Source: Ricordea florida (Eukaryota; Cnidaria; Anthozoa; Corallimorpharia; Ricordeidae). Taken from it: DNA of 64,000 bases. Shown in pieces: positions 1 through 10,136 of this stretch (position 1 is its first letter; every line of letters starts with the position of its first letter). The notes under the pieces were generated by a model, which had not been told where the DNA came from, searched no databases, and saw only the letters and a list, made by a program, of their open reading frames with translations. The DNA lies in contig OX453276.1 of NCBI GenBank assembly GCA_949710005.1, positions 31,306,591-31,370,590 on the forward strand, read 5' to 3'. Made by a program: the position numbers and the translations under genes.

Positions 1-638
1 TACAATCTTTTTTTATCTTTTAATATTTTTCATACCTCTCTTTGGCTGTTGGACACGGAGTATTTTAAAGTTATGCGTCCGACAGTTCCAGTAAAGAGTG
101 AAAATCAAGTCCCATGTAGATTTCAAATTCGCTATAGAGTGCCGGGCTCTACTAGATAATTTACATGAAGATTTGTAGCGGTCATCTTGTGCAACTGGAC
201 CTTCGCATTAATACTATTTTAAAAGTTTAAGTTGGAAAGGACTACATACATTTGCTGTAATTTTCAGAAATTTATCGACTGTCGGACACGGACCTCAGCC
301 GACTGTCGGACACGGAGACATTTCGTAAAATTTAATTACAGACAGAGCTTGATTCAAGTTCTTTGTTTTCAAACTGGTTGGTAAGATGCAATTCTTTTAC
401 TGCATAAGAATGACAGCAATTTTCTAATTACTGAATCTAAAGGACCTACAGCGGTCAGTTGTGTAAGAGCATAATTTTTGATCTGCAGATTTTGAGCACA
501 ATCCGGATTGGGGGGAGTTATTTTTTAGCGCTTACTTATTAAGTATAGTATCTCAGTGTGTTATGGCCTCCACAGACAGGCGGACTTTAAACTTGTCGCC
601 CTCATCATGGCTGCCATACTTTATAAATAAATAAATAA
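1..638. other. non-coding flank
   Basis: No gene is recognised. Around 540-612 lies a diverged single copy of the unit that recurs as the 410-bp tandem repeat further on; both end in ATGGCTGCCATACT. The rest shows no open frame or repeat I can support. Confidence 0.5.
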
Positions 639-640
639 AT

Positions 641-1000
641 GCCTGTATTCAATTCGAAATGCCTGTATTCAATTCAAAATGCCTGTATTGAATTCAAAAT
701 GCCTGTATTTAATTCGAAATGCCTGTATTCAATTCAAAATGCCTGTATGCAATTCGAAATGCCTGTATTCAATTCAAAATGCCTGTATTCAATTCGAAAT
801 GCCTGTATTCAATTCGAAATGTCTGTAATCAATTCGAAATGCCTGTAATCGACTCGAAATGCGCGTATTCAATTCAAAATTCCTGTATTCAATTCAAAAT
901 GCCGCGACCAGGCATTCTGTATCTGATTACGCCTGGTCGAAAGAATTCAATTCGATATGCGCGTATTCAATTCAAAATGCCTGTATTCAATTCAAAATGA
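641..1000. repeat. 20-bp tandem repeat array
   Basis: About 15 copies of a 20-bp unit close to GCCTGTATTCAATTCAAAAT run head to tail. A different stretch of about 40 bp (901-943), itself flanked by ACCAGGC/GCCTGGT, interrupts the array. Because 20 is not a multiple of 3 the array is open in several frames, so its short reading frames are not genes. Variants (TTCAAAAT, TTCGAAAT, TGTAATC) are interspersed. Confidence 0.9.
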
Positions 1001-1167
1001 CAGGGAACGTATGATTTTAAAATCCACAACGAAGGGTGTACTTTTGTTATTTTGACCATGATAACGCGCCATACCTTAAGTCATTAATCTGTTTGTCTTC
1101 TTTATCTTTTTTAATGTTGTTCCATTTTTTTATACTTTGATTGCTCAGTTTACTTTTTTTTAAATTC

Positions 1168-1208
1168 AACCTCGTTCCCAGGGTCTCTCTTACCCTGGGA
1201 ACGAGGTT
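1168..1208. repeat. perfect 17-bp hairpin (MITE-terminus-like)
   Basis: AACCTCGTTCCCAGGGT at 1168-1184 is followed after a 7-nt loop by its exact reverse complement at 1192-1208. It looks like the collapsed ends of a small inverted-repeat transposon; that identity is inferred. Confidence 0.7.
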
Positions 1209-1491
1209 GTTTAAAATTCTGATTATTTCTAGCTTTACTCCCATGCTGCATTCTGGTTTTGAGTAAGAACTGTTAAGTCTGTTAAAAAAAGGTTGAGCTC
1301 AGTCAAGTAATAAACATGTGGTCAAATGACCACTCGCTCTAAAAATAACCAGGGTATTTTCCCGATGCGTCAGCACATTTTATAAATTCCAAGCGCAGTG
1401 AGTTGCATGTGCAGTGAGTTAGCAAAGAGTGGTTTATACTGAACGTTGTACAAACGGTATAGAGAATTAACATCCTTTTTCATTAACTTAC

Positions 1492-2402
1492 GGTAAGTGA
1501 TTCAGTCAAATATCTGTGTTATTGGCCTCCACATTCAGTCAGATATGTTATTTGTAGCCTTCACCATAGCTGCCATACTGCAGGCATAACAGTTCTATAT
1601 TTTCATGTGGTATTTTCACGGTTATTCGTTTTGACCAGGTTGCAAATGACCGGGGATTGTCACGATTCATCACTTCGTTACAACATCAGTTTAAATTCTG
1701 CCTTGTCAAAGCTTAATGTAATATCTGTCAGAGCCTCATACCTTTAAGTTTCAAGAGATTGCTGAGCTGAAAGTCTTTTACCCATAAAAATCACCGCATT
1801 TTTTCTACAACTGGATATAAAGCACCTAAAGCTATTAGTTATATGAGTATCATTTTTATCTGCAGCTTTTGTGCACATCGGAATTTCACGGAGTTGTTTG
1901 AGACCGGTAAGTTATTCCATCTAGTATTTGTTATGGCTTTTACACCCAGTCTGATATGATTTAAATTGTCGCCCTCACCATGGCTGCCATACTGCAGGCA
2001 TAACAATTCTATATTTTCTTGTGGTATTTTCACGGTTACTCATTTTGACCAGGTTGCAAATGACCGGGGATTGCCCCGATTCATCACTTCGTTACAACAT
2101 TTAAATTCTGCTTTTCCAAACTTAATGTAATATCAGTCAGAGCCTCATACCTTTAAGTCTCAAGAGATTGGTAAGCTGAAAGTCTTTTACCCATAAAAAT
2201 CACCGCATTTTTTTTTCAACTGAATATAAAGCACCTAAAGCTATTAGTTATACGAGTATCATTTTTTATCTGCAGCTTTTGCGCACATTGGGATTTTTTG
2301 CAGTTTTTTCAGAGCGGTAAGTCATTCAGTCTAGTATTTGTTATGGCTTTTACACCCAGTCTGATATGATTTAATTTGTCGTCCTCACCATGGCTGCCAT
2401 AC
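1492..2402. repeat. ~410-bp tandem repeat, two full copies plus a partial
   Basis: The unit starts at GGTAAGT-type sequence at 1492, 1906 and 2316, giving spacings of 414 and 410 bp. Each unit contains the landmark AAAGCACCTAAAGCTATTAG and a block ending CATGGCTGCCATACT. The third copy stops after about 87 bp. The unit has no open reading frame of note. Confidence 0.85.
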
Positions 2403-3998
2403 TTTAGGTGTTGCTAGTGCTGCTGTAATCTGCTAACGTGTATTGACTAAAACTCGATGATATCAGCTCAAGTTCGACTGTTTCAATTTGCTCAGTGAAG
2501 TTGTTGTCAAGAGGCCTGCTGACCTGGCAATGAGCCGCGAGTGACGAACATCGATCTGCTTTGGCCTCTGACTACTAGATCAAAAATATCTCAAAAATGG
2601 CAACAGTTTATTAAGTTTTGATCACAAGTATTCTTGGTTTTGTTTCCTATTCAGTCTGAGTGAGTAATAACTTGACATGGTCACGTGTTATGGTGTTTTA
2701 AAATATAAAGCGATACAGACATTGGATCAGGAGCACAAGGGCGTAAAGACTCTATGCAAATTTCTCGCGTTTTTCTGTTTCTTGTTGAAGTAGACAAGTC
2801 CACAATCTTTGTTGAGAAGTTCACGACGTTTATATAGCGACTTATTAAAGAACAGATAAGGAGCGAATTGAGAGTGGCGTGAGAATACATACAATTTAAT
2901 AGGGTACGTGCATGTTTATTCTGCGCGAGATCAAAGCCGGAACATGAAGCAATGGAGCGTGAAAGAATATTTCAGAATTTGATTCTTTTATTAACTCTTT
3001 TCCATCAATAACCGTGTAAATCACTTTAATGGATGCGATGATTATGAGAAGATGAAGGATTTCCCACTACACTACTAGTCATTGTCACAGGGCATCAAAT
3101 CTTACTCCTTGCTGCACTGAGTGTTAACAGCTTGGGTTTGCTTTGCTCTTACTCAATTGTTTGGGTGACCCACTCAGTCATATCGAGGCCGCACCAACTA
3201 TAGACTACTTGGGAAAAACGTAGTGTACTAATTCAAGTTGTCAGTGATCTGAATAGTATAGTAATAACTAATGAAAATCAATAAAAGTTCTGCTATATTG
3301 GACGTTTTTATACTAGGCCAGGACGCATTACCCATCTATCCCTGCTAGCAGAGGCCTCCACAGTCGATGTAAACGAATTGGGGCAAACATTCGTAGTTCT
3401 TATGGTTATACGCATCTTGCATAAAGAAGGGCACAGAACGCATTATGCGTCCTGTGAAAACCTTGAGTTAAGGGTCGTTCAAGATGCATTATTGGTAGTT
3501 CATCTAAGTGCATCAAAGGCAGCAAAGCACCAAAAAAAATATGTTTGCACTTCTTAACTAACGGCGGCAAAACTCTTGGTGCTTTCTAAATCAACCAAAA
3601 AAAAGTGCTGCTTCTATCACGTGACGTTTAGCGGCAGTTTGTTAAATTGATCATGTCAAATTGTTGACGGCTTCCAATTAATTGAAATACATTATTCATA
3701 AAATAGCTTTTACTTTATAACTGTGTCTAAAATAAACCTGTTTTCGTGGAAATTTTTGCAATTAAAAGAACTAAATGAGATGCACCGGAAAATATCATTA
3801 ACTAAATTTTTTTAAAATTGTCAATTTTGGGGTATACCCATACAACTTTTTGCATTTAATAGTGCAACATGGATCTTAATTATAAAAAGTCGGCTTATTG
3901 ACATGGAAATAACAGTGTGGACACCGAACCGTGAACGCGAGAGTTTTTTTCAGACATTTTTTCTATATTCTTTTGAAAACGGCCAGTGAGGGGTTAGC
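2403..3998. other. non-coding host DNA
   Basis: Only short frames without recognisable domains are present, and no clear repeat is seen. This is the left flank of element 1. Confidence 0.5.
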
Positions 3999-4003
3999 TC
4001 GGT
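3999..4003. repeat. target-site duplication, left of element 1
   Basis: TCGGT here abuts the outer end of the left terminal repeat and recurs at 19154-19158 just outside the right one. Confidence 0.75.
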
Positions 4004-4104
4004 ACTACTATGTTGGAGAAGTTATCGACCAATTTCGATTTTATCAGAGATTTATCAGAGATTTATCCAGAGATTTTACCAAGAAATTAATTTTGATATC
4101 AAGA
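4004..4104 (+). repeat. left terminal inverted repeat, element 1
   Basis: The outer 101 bp match 19053-19153 inverted with one mismatch seen by eye. Internally it holds repeated TTTATCAGAGA-like units. Further in, the two ends diverge and then become alike again for about 50 bp just before the start codons of both terminal genes. Confidence 0.9.
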
Positions 4105-4247
4105 TTTTATCAGAGATTTATCAAGGATTTTATCAAGTATTTTCTTTTTCTAGTCAAAAATTTTTATCAGAAATTTATCAGAAATTTATCAGAAATTTTA
4201 TCAAGGATTTTATCAGGATTTTTTAAAAAATGAATTTTTAAAACAGA
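4105..4247. repeat. subterminal TTTATCAGAAA/TTTATCAAGGA repeats
   Basis: Ten or so degenerate 11-12 bp units built on TTTATCA lie between the terminal repeat and the first gene. Similar units occur at all four element ends in the window, so they are candidate sites for the replication or priming machinery (inference). Confidence 0.7.
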
Positions 4248-4255
4248 TTTAAAGA
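4248..4255 (+). promoter_or_regulatory. TTTAAAGA box for the zinc-repeat gene
   Basis: The octamer TTTAAAGA starts 31 nt before the ATG at 4279. The same box stands at a similar distance before most genes of both elements, so it is likely a TATA-like promoter. Confidence 0.55.
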
Positions 4256-4278
4256 AATAATAATGAATTAGAAAATTG

Positions 4279-4860
4279 ATGGAGAAGCTAAATGTGAGAG
4301 AATTGGAGAAGCTAAATGCGATTCAATTGAAAGCCCTAGCTAAAGAGCGGGGTATTGAAAGATATTATTGGAAGACTAAACCCAAACTAATTGAATGTTT
4401 AGGTGATATAGACATAGACCCAAACACATTATCAAATATTATTAATAAAACAAAAACTAATAAGTATTATTACTGTATTCATGGAAAGTATAAATATTAT
4501 TGTAAGGAATGTTTTGGATCTCAACTATGTCCTCATAATGGAAGGAAAGATCGATGTAAAGAATGCTGTAACGGTACTAGTCTTTGTGAGCATAAAAGGG
4601 TGAGGTATATATGTAAAGACTGCAATGGGAAAGGAATATGTATTCATGGAAGAAGAAAGGCATATTGTAAAGAGTGTGGAGGATCTCAAATATGTATTCA
4701 TGAAAGAAATAAAGCTTATTGTAAAGAGTGTGGAGGATCTCAAATATGTATTCATGGAAAACAAAGAAGTTTTTGTAAGTTATGTGGAGGATCTCAAATA
4801 TGCGAACACAACAAACAGAAGACACATTGTAAAAAATGTCACACAACACAAGATACATAA
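4279..4860 (+). CDS. SAP-like / CxH-CxxC zinc-repeat protein
   Basis: The protein is about 193 residues if the ATG at 4279 is used; the in-frame TTG just before it is not a likely eukaryotic start. Residues 1-50 resemble a SAP-type helix-extended-helix DNA-binding motif ending in LGDIDID. From about residue 65 seven 18-residue units follow, each of the form C-x-H-x6-C-x2-C with GGSQI-type linkers, which looks like tandem zinc binding. A DNA- or RNA-binding role is inferred. It faces inward from the left terminal repeat. The homologue in element 2 has a different N-terminus, has lost two units and is frameshifted. Highly repetitive DNA in this gene also opens meaningless frames on both strands. 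Confidence 0.75.
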   Translation: MEKLNVRELEKLNAIQLKALAKERGIERYYWKTKPKLIECLGDIDIDPNTLSNIINKTKTNKYYYCIHGKYKYYCKECFGSQLCPHNGRKDRCKECCNGTSLCEHKRVRYICKDCNGKGICIHGRRKAYCKECGGSQICIHERNKAYCKECGGSQICIHGKQRSFCKLCGGSQICEHNKQKTHCKKCHTTQDT

Positions 4861-4940
4861 CAAAAAATTAAGTTATATAATGCAAGTCAGTGTTACATAA
4901 CAAAAATTTATATAATTCAGTCAATTTGAGTGAAAAAATT

Positions 4941-5576
4941 TTATCTAAATCTTAAACTTAAAGTTATGGGAGAACCCTTCAGATCAAGTTTTTTCCATTC
5001 AATGTCTAAGATGCTTAAATCGAAGTGGTTTATGAGGCTCTCATATTTTTGAACTGGAATTGTTGGATAATCTTGTGAGGGTATGTTAGCAAGTAGGTGT
5101 GAGGGTGAGAGTTTCACAAGTTCTCCATATTGAGTTTTATTCATATATGACGACTTATTATCTACTATACTACACATAAGTCTCAGTGGCTCATTAATCT
5201 GTATATTTATGGGGTATAATTTACCAGGATTTATGATTTCAGGCACCCCTAAACCAACTTGTAGCCCTCTCGTAAGTTTAATGTTGAAGATCTTATTGGA
5301 ATATAGATAGTCAACAGTATCAGTCTCAATGATTGTTATCTTCGCCCTTTCAGTATCATTAAGAAAGATCGATTGGATATTACGCAGTGAATATGTACCG
5401 GGCATAATTATTATGAGGGGCTGATTCTTATCATTGAACAATATCTGTTGATCCTTGAAATTAATCAATCTTTTGGTTTTTATATTACAATCCAGGAGTT
5501 GTATCTCCCGAAGATTTTTCAGTGGAGGATCCAAATACACCCTAGTTTCAGACTCGTACATGGTAATGCTCAACAT
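4941..5576 (-). CDS. beta-type protein, 211 aa (possible minor virion protein)
   Basis: I do not recognise a named family. The N-terminus (SETRVYLDPPLKNLREIQLL) matches that of the 128-residue protein at 8092-8478, and the C-terminal halves also align (MCSIVDNKSSYMN against MCDLVDSKSSYSN), so the two are paralogues; this one has an extra central segment. The PGTYSLRNIQSIF stretch resembles a motif seen in structural proteins of invertebrate virus-like elements. It has no membrane segment and alternating hydrophobic residues suggest beta-structure. A minor capsid or spike role is a guess. The element 2 copy has a premature TAG. Confidence 0.6.
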   Translation of the reverse strand: MLSITMYESETRVYLDPPLKNLREIQLLDCNIKTKRLINFKDQQILFNDKNQPLIIIMPGTYSLRNIQSIFLNDTERAKITIIETDTVDYLYSNKIFNIKLTRGLQVGLGVPEIINPGKLYPINIQINEPLRLMCSIVDNKSSYMNKTQYGELVKLSPSHLLANIPSQDYPTIPVQKYESLINHFDLSILDIEWKKLDLKGSPITLSLRFR

Positions 5577-5830
5577 TTTGTTTGTTTTGATTACTATATA
5601 TTCGCCTTTAAATTTCTATAATCAACATCTGAGAGGAATCGATCCTTAACAAAAAAATTTGCATTGACGTAATCACATTCCTGAGCGACGTTAGAAACCA
5701 GCCTTTTAAAAGTAAAGTTCAAATCCACTTTCCAACTTGCTTGTTGCTATGTCGTAAAAGTATGTAATCTATTGTTCTACACGTGAGCATTAATTTACAC
5801 ACAATCATAATCACGTGAAATACTCATGAA
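5577..5830. promoter_or_regulatory. intergenic region upstream of the 211-aa gene
   Basis: This 254-bp gap is conserved in element 2 (55303-55570). It holds a CTTTAAA box near 5604, about 30 nt before the ATG of the 211-residue gene. It is unusually long for this compact element and may also contain the 3' end of the 516-residue transcript. Confidence 0.4.
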
Positions 5831-7381
5831 CTACCGAAATAGATACCACGCTAATCCACCAGCGACAACTATGAATGCTAATATATTCTTTTCATGCTGC
5901 GTTGAGTCAATATTATTTTCGTGTTTCGTTGAGTATGTTTGCGTTGAGTCTGTTTTCATTGGTGGTTTTGATTTCGTTTCAGTTCTATGAGGTAACTTTA
6001 CCTTTGAAGATCCCATGTTATGACTTATTCCAACCTGTTTTGGTTCAGTGTTTATGGAATTATTCACTCCAAAACTCATATCATTACTAGCTTTCATAAG
6101 TTTATTATTAAAACCAGTCACGCTCTCAGTGTTGATTATCATATTACTAGGCATTAGCCATACACCAGGAGCAATAGCTAAATCAAGCCGTAATTTCGCT
6201 TCCTGTACAGCTAATTGATATCTTTGGATAGAACTAGAAATGTCATTCTCGATCACACTACTCTCAAATAAATTTATGAATTCTTGTTGAGTTTCAATCG
6301 CTCCACCACCACTACCGTAAATCGAATTTCTGGTATTGACTTGCGCCCCCAATATACAGTAAACAAAAGCTTCAACAGATCGATTCAATCTACCAAGTCC
6401 AGCTTTAGTGAGTCCATGACCACTTGTTGGGATAAACCAAGCATATTTGAAATCAGAAAAATCATCATTACGGATGAATGAGATTAGGTCACCTTTTTCT
6501 TTCTTACCACCTTCATCAGCAAATTTACCACCTTCACCAGGCCACTGATCAGCTTCATCATCGTAATTCCTTACAATATGAACATTTTGATTTCCTCCAC
6601 CTATTCCATTATATCCAGCACCATAATCAATAAATATATCACCTAAACCTCCGTTTCTTCCACCTTTCCATCTAAAGTCAGAGTTTTTTGAGATTCCAAA
6701 TTCTACACACAATCGTTGATATGCTACTTTACTATAGGGATTATTATTTATTACAAAAGGTTGCTCATCAGGTAAGGGAAGACTCAATTCATATAATATC
6801 CTCCTTATTGTGAAATACACATGAAACTTGATAAAGCTACTCACTACTTTAGGATAATTTAGGCTCTCAAAAGGACTTATACCACAACCAGAGGTCGCAC
6901 ACCAAACTGCAAAGTTAAGTTGTTGAGGCCAATAATTCATATCGGCTGCGTTCAACCATTTTCTACTCTGTTTACCAAATTTGAAAGTTACAACTTGGGA
7001 TGTAAATATGTTTCTCATCTTTGCTGTGAATTTCTTAGTATTTGACACGTATATATCCAGCGAGGTTAGCATTTTTGTTATGTCGCTTGTAAAGTCATCA
7101 AAATCAATTGCAGGTATTGGATAAGATCGATTGGTTATAGTTAAACTCTTTGGGAATGAACTCAATTCATCATCATCCAATCCTAAATCTTTCCATAAAA
7201 GTCTTTTCAAACGGGGTGATAGGTTATCAGTCCATGTTTTTCCAGTGAGGTCATCATAAGACATGATTGTTGTATCATTCACTTTCCACTTAATGTATCC
7301 TCCATACGGATCAGCCACAACTTTGAATTGACCTTGATCAGCCTTTGGATATTTATTTCTGAAATCATTTAGTAAACCCAT
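5831..7381 (-). CDS. 516-aa protein with C-terminal membrane anchor
   Basis: I do not recognise the family. Most of the protein looks globular (about residues 1-390), with a glycine-rich stretch near residues 240-290 (GGGNQNVH and neighbouring GEGGK). A low-complexity linker rich in Thr, Ser and Lys follows, and a single hydrophobic segment closes the chain (ILAFIVVAGGLAWYLF), so it is probably tail-anchored in a membrane. A large virion surface or vertex protein is possible but not shown. It begins the minus-strand block next to the glycine-rich protein. The element 2 homologue is split by a SINE. Confidence 0.65.
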   Translation of the reverse strand: MGLLNDFRNKYPKADQGQFKVVADPYGGYIKWKVNDTTIMSYDDLTGKTWTDNLSPRLKRLLWKDLGLDDDELSSFPKSLTITNRSYPIPAIDFDDFTSDITKMLTSLDIYVSNTKKFTAKMRNIFTSQVVTFKFGKQSRKWLNAADMNYWPQQLNFAVWCATSGCGISPFESLNYPKVVSSFIKFHVYFTIRRILYELSLPLPDEQPFVINNNPYSKVAYQRLCVEFGISKNSDFRWKGGRNGGLGDIFIDYGAGYNGIGGGNQNVHIVRNYDDEADQWPGEGGKFADEGGKKEKGDLISFIRNDDFSDFKYAWFIPTSGHGLTKAGLGRLNRSVEAFVYCILGAQVNTRNSIYGSGGGAIETQQEFINLFESSVIENDISSSIQRYQLAVQEAKLRLDLAIAPGVWLMPSNMIINTESVTGFNNKLMKASNDMSFGVNNSINTEPKQVGISHNMGSSKVKLPHRTETKSKPPMKTDSTQTYSTKHENNIDSTQHEKNILAFIVVAGGLAWYLFR

Positions 7382-7484
7382 CTTATTATTTACGTTGATA
7401 ATAGGATGCTTTTAAATCAACACCGTTCTTTTCTAATACCAACCTCACAATTCCATCCTACAGGCGTTCTCTCAAATGACATTT

Positions 7485-8081
7485 TCAACGTACGGGAGCT
7501 GTTAACTCCTTTAATATTTCCGCTCGAACCTCTGTTCTTATCTGGTTCATATTTAAATTTTTTTCTGTATCTTTCCTGTTTTTTTGACGGATTTCTAGTT
7601 TTAGTTTTTCAAACTTATCCACCTCTGATAAAATTAGCGAAAATTCTTGGTCAGAGATAGCGTTATCTTTCAGTGCCTTTGAAACCAAGTCGTGAATGGT
7701 ATTTACTTTTGCTTTTGCCAGAGAAACTGTCTGTTCATGTTTACTAACTTTATGGGAAAGTCGTTTAGAAGCCGCACCGAATCCAACCGATATTCCCCCA
7801 CAAATACCTCCCACCGCTCCTAATGGGATACCAACAGCAGCACCAAAACCAGTAAGGGAGGTTCCAAGTCCACTTGCAGATAAAATAACTGAAAACACCC
7901 CACTACCAACACTTATTTTTGTAAATATTCCCCTCACTCTATTGTATTTTTTCCTAACATCCTCGTAATGTTTAATTTCCTTCTCAAGATTTTGTAGTAC
8001 TTCGCATGACTTTTGTAGTCTGAAATTATTTGGATCACCATTCATAGGTAATTGTGGATAAATTCTATTGTAGTCTTCCAT
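7485..8081 (-). CDS. glycine-rich membrane protein, 198 aa
   Basis: Residues 1-50 and 120-198 are charged and helix-prone. Between them (about 55-105) lies a long Gly/Ala/Ser-rich hydrophobic stretch with GFGAAVGIPLGAVGGICGG, suggesting a membrane-inserting hairpin. It differs from the element 2 copy (52599-53195) at only about six positions, so it is under constraint or recently duplicated. A membrane-penetration or inner-membrane virion role is inferred from composition and from its place among other membrane proteins. No named family is recognised. Confidence 0.65.
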   Translation of the reverse strand: MEDYNRIYPQLPMNGDPNNFRLQKSCEVLQNLEKEIKHYEDVRKKYNRVRGIFTKISVGSGVFSVILSASGLGTSLTGFGAAVGIPLGAVGGICGGISVGFGAASKRLSHKVSKHEQTVSLAKAKVNTIHDLVSKALKDNAISDQEFSLILSEVDKFEKLKLEIRQKNRKDTEKNLNMNQIRTEVRAEILKELTAPVR

Positions 8082-8091
8082 ATTTTACTGA

Positions 8092-8478
8092 TCAACACGA
8101 TATCTTTAAATAAATTCGAACAGGTTTGTTATTCAAGTCAACCTTTTTTCCATTTTCATCTAAAAGCAATAAAGTAAAGTAGTTGACTGGATTTTTGTTT
8201 TTTGGAACTCTTAAACAAGTATTATTTGGAGATGGAATAACAGATAGTAGTTGTGAGGGTTTAAGTTCTATATTTTCACCACTGGGGATTATATTGGAAT
8301 ATGAAGACTTTGAATCTACAAGATCACACATTAAGTAGAAAGGTGAGTCATACCTCGCTATATTCGTGTAGATAAATATCAATTCTATCTCTTTTACATT
8401 GGTTAAGGGTGGATCCAGATAAATTCTTGTTTCAGGAGTTAGCATAGTGATATATAGAAAAATTGTATCATTCTTCAT
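8092..8478 (-). CDS. beta-type protein, 128 aa, paralogue of the 211-aa protein
   Basis: The protein shares the opening motif (TPETRIYLDPPLTNVKEIEL) and the C-terminal half with the 211-residue protein but lacks its middle. An inner Met just before TPETR could also be the start. Four differences are seen from the element 2 copy. The gene abuts the 198-residue gene (10-nt gap), whose promoter box lies in its last codons. Function is unknown; a minor structural role is plausible. Confidence 0.6.
   Translation of the reverse strand: MKNDTIFLYITMLTPETRIYLDPPLTNVKEIELIFIYTNIARYDSPFYLMCDLVDSKSSYSNIIPSGENIELKPSQLLSVIPSPNNTCLRVPKNKNPVNYFTLLLLDENGKKVDLNNKPVRIYLKISC
8103..8110 (-). promoter_or_regulatory. 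TTTAAAGA box for the 198-aa gene
   Basis: TTTAAAGA (minus strand) lies about 22-29 nt before the ATG at 8081, inside the 3' end of the preceding gene. It is conserved in element 2 at 52570-52577. Confidence 0.55.
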
Positions 8479-8489
8479 GTTTTTTTTAC

Positions 8490-9689
8490 TTATCGTCTCT
8501 TCTTTTTAAATTGTTCCACAAAATATAGAACCACAGCCACTATCAACAGCCAAGCGTTCTTACCTAAAAATCCAATAACCTCACCCGCTGTTTTGAAAAG
8601 AAAGCTCACGATAGCTCCAACCATTCCAGGCAATATTTCACCTAGTTTCTTACCAATAGTTTTCAAACCATTACCAACACCTTTACCCAATTTGGTTAGA
8701 CCTTTAGAAAGATTAGAAATTATAACACCAATGACCACACCTACGGCACTTACAACGGCAAAGACTGTAAAACCATACTTTTTGAAGATAGCCTTAACAC
8801 GATCACGAAGAGGCATATTTTTAAGTATTTTATCATTTTGTCTCTCTATAGCGCTTATTTGTTCTTGACTTAAAATTATCTGCTTTCTAGATAGTTCTTC
8901 AAATTTATTAACCCTTGATTGTAACTGATCATTACTTTGTTCTAGATTTTTTAAATTGGATAGTCCCTTCTTATATTTTTCGAGTTCATCTTTGTATCGA
9001 TTCAATTCAACTTTAAGTTTATCAACCTCTGTTTTAGATTCTATCTTCTGTTTAACAGCTGCATCTAAATGGCTTTCAATTTCCGCGATTCTGGTTTGAT
9101 GTTGCTCGATTATTCTACGCTTCTCTTTATCATTAACAATATAACTTTGTATCTCAAAATCATTTGTTTCCAATCTTGCTCTTAACCTATTTAGTGCATT
9201 AAGTAAATCCTTAATTTTTTCATTCTTTTCATTCAAATCATCAATTAGTTTATTATTATTTAGAATAAGACTCTGAGAATCAATACCAATTGCTCTCTTG
9301 ATTGTAACAGGAAGTGGCTCATAATTTACCAAATCCCCATTGTTTTTAATAAGTAAATGTTCCTTATTGTCAACTCGATCAGTCAATCTAACCCATACCC
9401 CTCCATCATCATCGATTCTTGCACTGAATGGTGATTCTAGTGGGTTGAAATTGAAGAACTTCTCTTCTATCTTTTTTAAAGCGCGAGCCCTATTGTCTTC
9501 TTTACTTTCATTAATCGGTGGAGATTCTTTATCATCACCATCTAACGAGGTTTCCTCCTCCTCCTCCTCATCAATGTCAATTAGACGAGTGGTGGATGAT
9601 ATTGGATCCATTTCCATATTTTCAGCATCAACATCACCACCTAGATTGGGTGGTTCAAAATCAGGTATATCTTTTACTCCATCTGCCAT
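8490..9689 (-). CDS. acidic coiled-coil membrane protein, 399 aa
   Basis: The order is an acidic N-terminus (residues 1-70, with a run of Glu), a variable middle, a long coiled coil (about 140-280), then two hydrophobic segments (about 300-325 and 360-390) around an amphipathic Gly/Lys stretch (LTKLGKGVGNGLKTIGKKL), and a basic tail FKKKRR. The first 36 and last 150 residues match the 380-residue element 2 protein closely, while the middle is strongly diverged. It could bridge a membrane to a virion core or host partner; this is inferred. No named family is recognised. Confidence 0.65.
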   Translation of the reverse strand: MADGVKDIPDFEPPNLGGDVDAENMEMDPISSTTRLIDIDEEEEEETSLDGDDKESPPINESKEDNRARALKKIEEKFFNFNPLESPFSARIDDDGGVWVRLTDRVDNKEHLLIKNNGDLVNYEPLPVTIKRAIGIDSQSLILNNNKLIDDLNEKNEKIKDLLNALNRLRARLETNDFEIQSYIVNDKEKRRIIEQHQTRIAEIESHLDAAVKQKIESKTEVDKLKVELNRYKDELEKYKKGLSNLKNLEQSNDQLQSRVNKFEELSRKQIILSQEQISAIERQNDKILKNMPLRDRVKAIFKKYGFTVFAVVSAVGVVIGVIISNLSKGLTKLGKGVGNGLKTIGKKLGEILPGMVGAIVSFLFKTAGEVIGFLGKNAWLLIVAVVLYFVEQFKKKRR

Positions 9690-9713
9690 GATTTTTTACT
9701 CATCAGTAAGAAA

Positions 9714-9721
9714 TCTTTAAA
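9714..9721 (-). promoter_or_regulatory. TTTAAAGA box for the coiled-coil gene
   Basis: The minus-strand octamer lies about 25 nt before the ATG at 9689. Its counterpart is at 51017-51024 in element 2. Confidence 0.55.
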
Positions 9722-9737
9722 CTGCTCACACATTTAT

Positions 9738-10130
9738 CTAAAATAATTTACTAACCATATAACCCAATGCCAGCATACCACCACCTACATATACCATCTC
9801 ACCCATATTTTGATTGTCACTAGGTCTATAATAATCAGAGAATTTTGGTTCATGTGTCTGACTATAAAATTTCAAAGCTTCATCGGTATTCGAAATATTT
9901 TGTGAAGCCTGGTGTTTAGCATCCTTCTGTTTAGAGTACCAATCAATTAGATTCTGTCTCTTTTCCTGGTATGTAGCATAATCTTTTTGATATTTTTCTA
10001 ATGCCTTATCGTGTCGTATTCGCTCTGAATCTGTTTTATCACCTGAGAGATATTTTGCAAGATATGAGCCACCAACGAATGTAGTAGCATTCAAAATAGC
10101 TCCACCAACCATCATTGCTATTGCTGCCAT
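9738..10130 (-). CDS. small protein with two membrane segments, 130 aa
   Basis: A hydrophobic N-terminal segment (AIAMMVGGAILNATTFVGG) and a C-terminal one (GEMVYVGGGMLALGYMVSKL) flank a charged, Tyr/Gln-rich middle of about 80 residues. Only a few residues differ from the element 2 copy. The start is 6 nt from the stop of the 72-residue gene, and no clear box precedes it, so the two are probably on one transcript. Function is unknown; a virion or assembly membrane protein is a reasonable guess. Confidence 0.65.
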   Translation of the reverse strand: MAAIAMMVGGAILNATTFVGGSYLAKYLSGDKTDSERIRHDKALEKYQKDYATYQEKRQNLIDWYSKQKDAKHQASQNISNTDEALKFYSQTHEPKFSDYYRPSDNQNMGEMVYVGGGMLALGYMVSKLF

Positions 10131-10136
10131 AAATCA

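Noticed and set aside
639..1000. Two overlapping plus-strand frames of 69 and 93 codons
   Set aside because: They are translations of the 20-bp tandem repeat, open by chance in several frames.
641..1000. CRISPR-like array
   Set aside because: Units are contiguous with no unique spacers, and this is eukaryotic DNA.
3931..4233. 100-codon frame across the left end of element 1
   Set aside because: It starts outside the element without an ATG and runs through the TTTATCA subterminal repeats; the residues are only repeat translations.
4525..4900. Three further frames over the zinc-repeat gene
   Set aside because: The 54-bp repeat opens other frames on both strands; the CxH/CxxC frame is the one with a sensible protein and conservation.
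7696..9720. Plus-strand frames opposite the 198- and 399-residue genes
   Set aside because: They are shadows; the same antisense frames recur in element 2 only because the coding strand is conserved.
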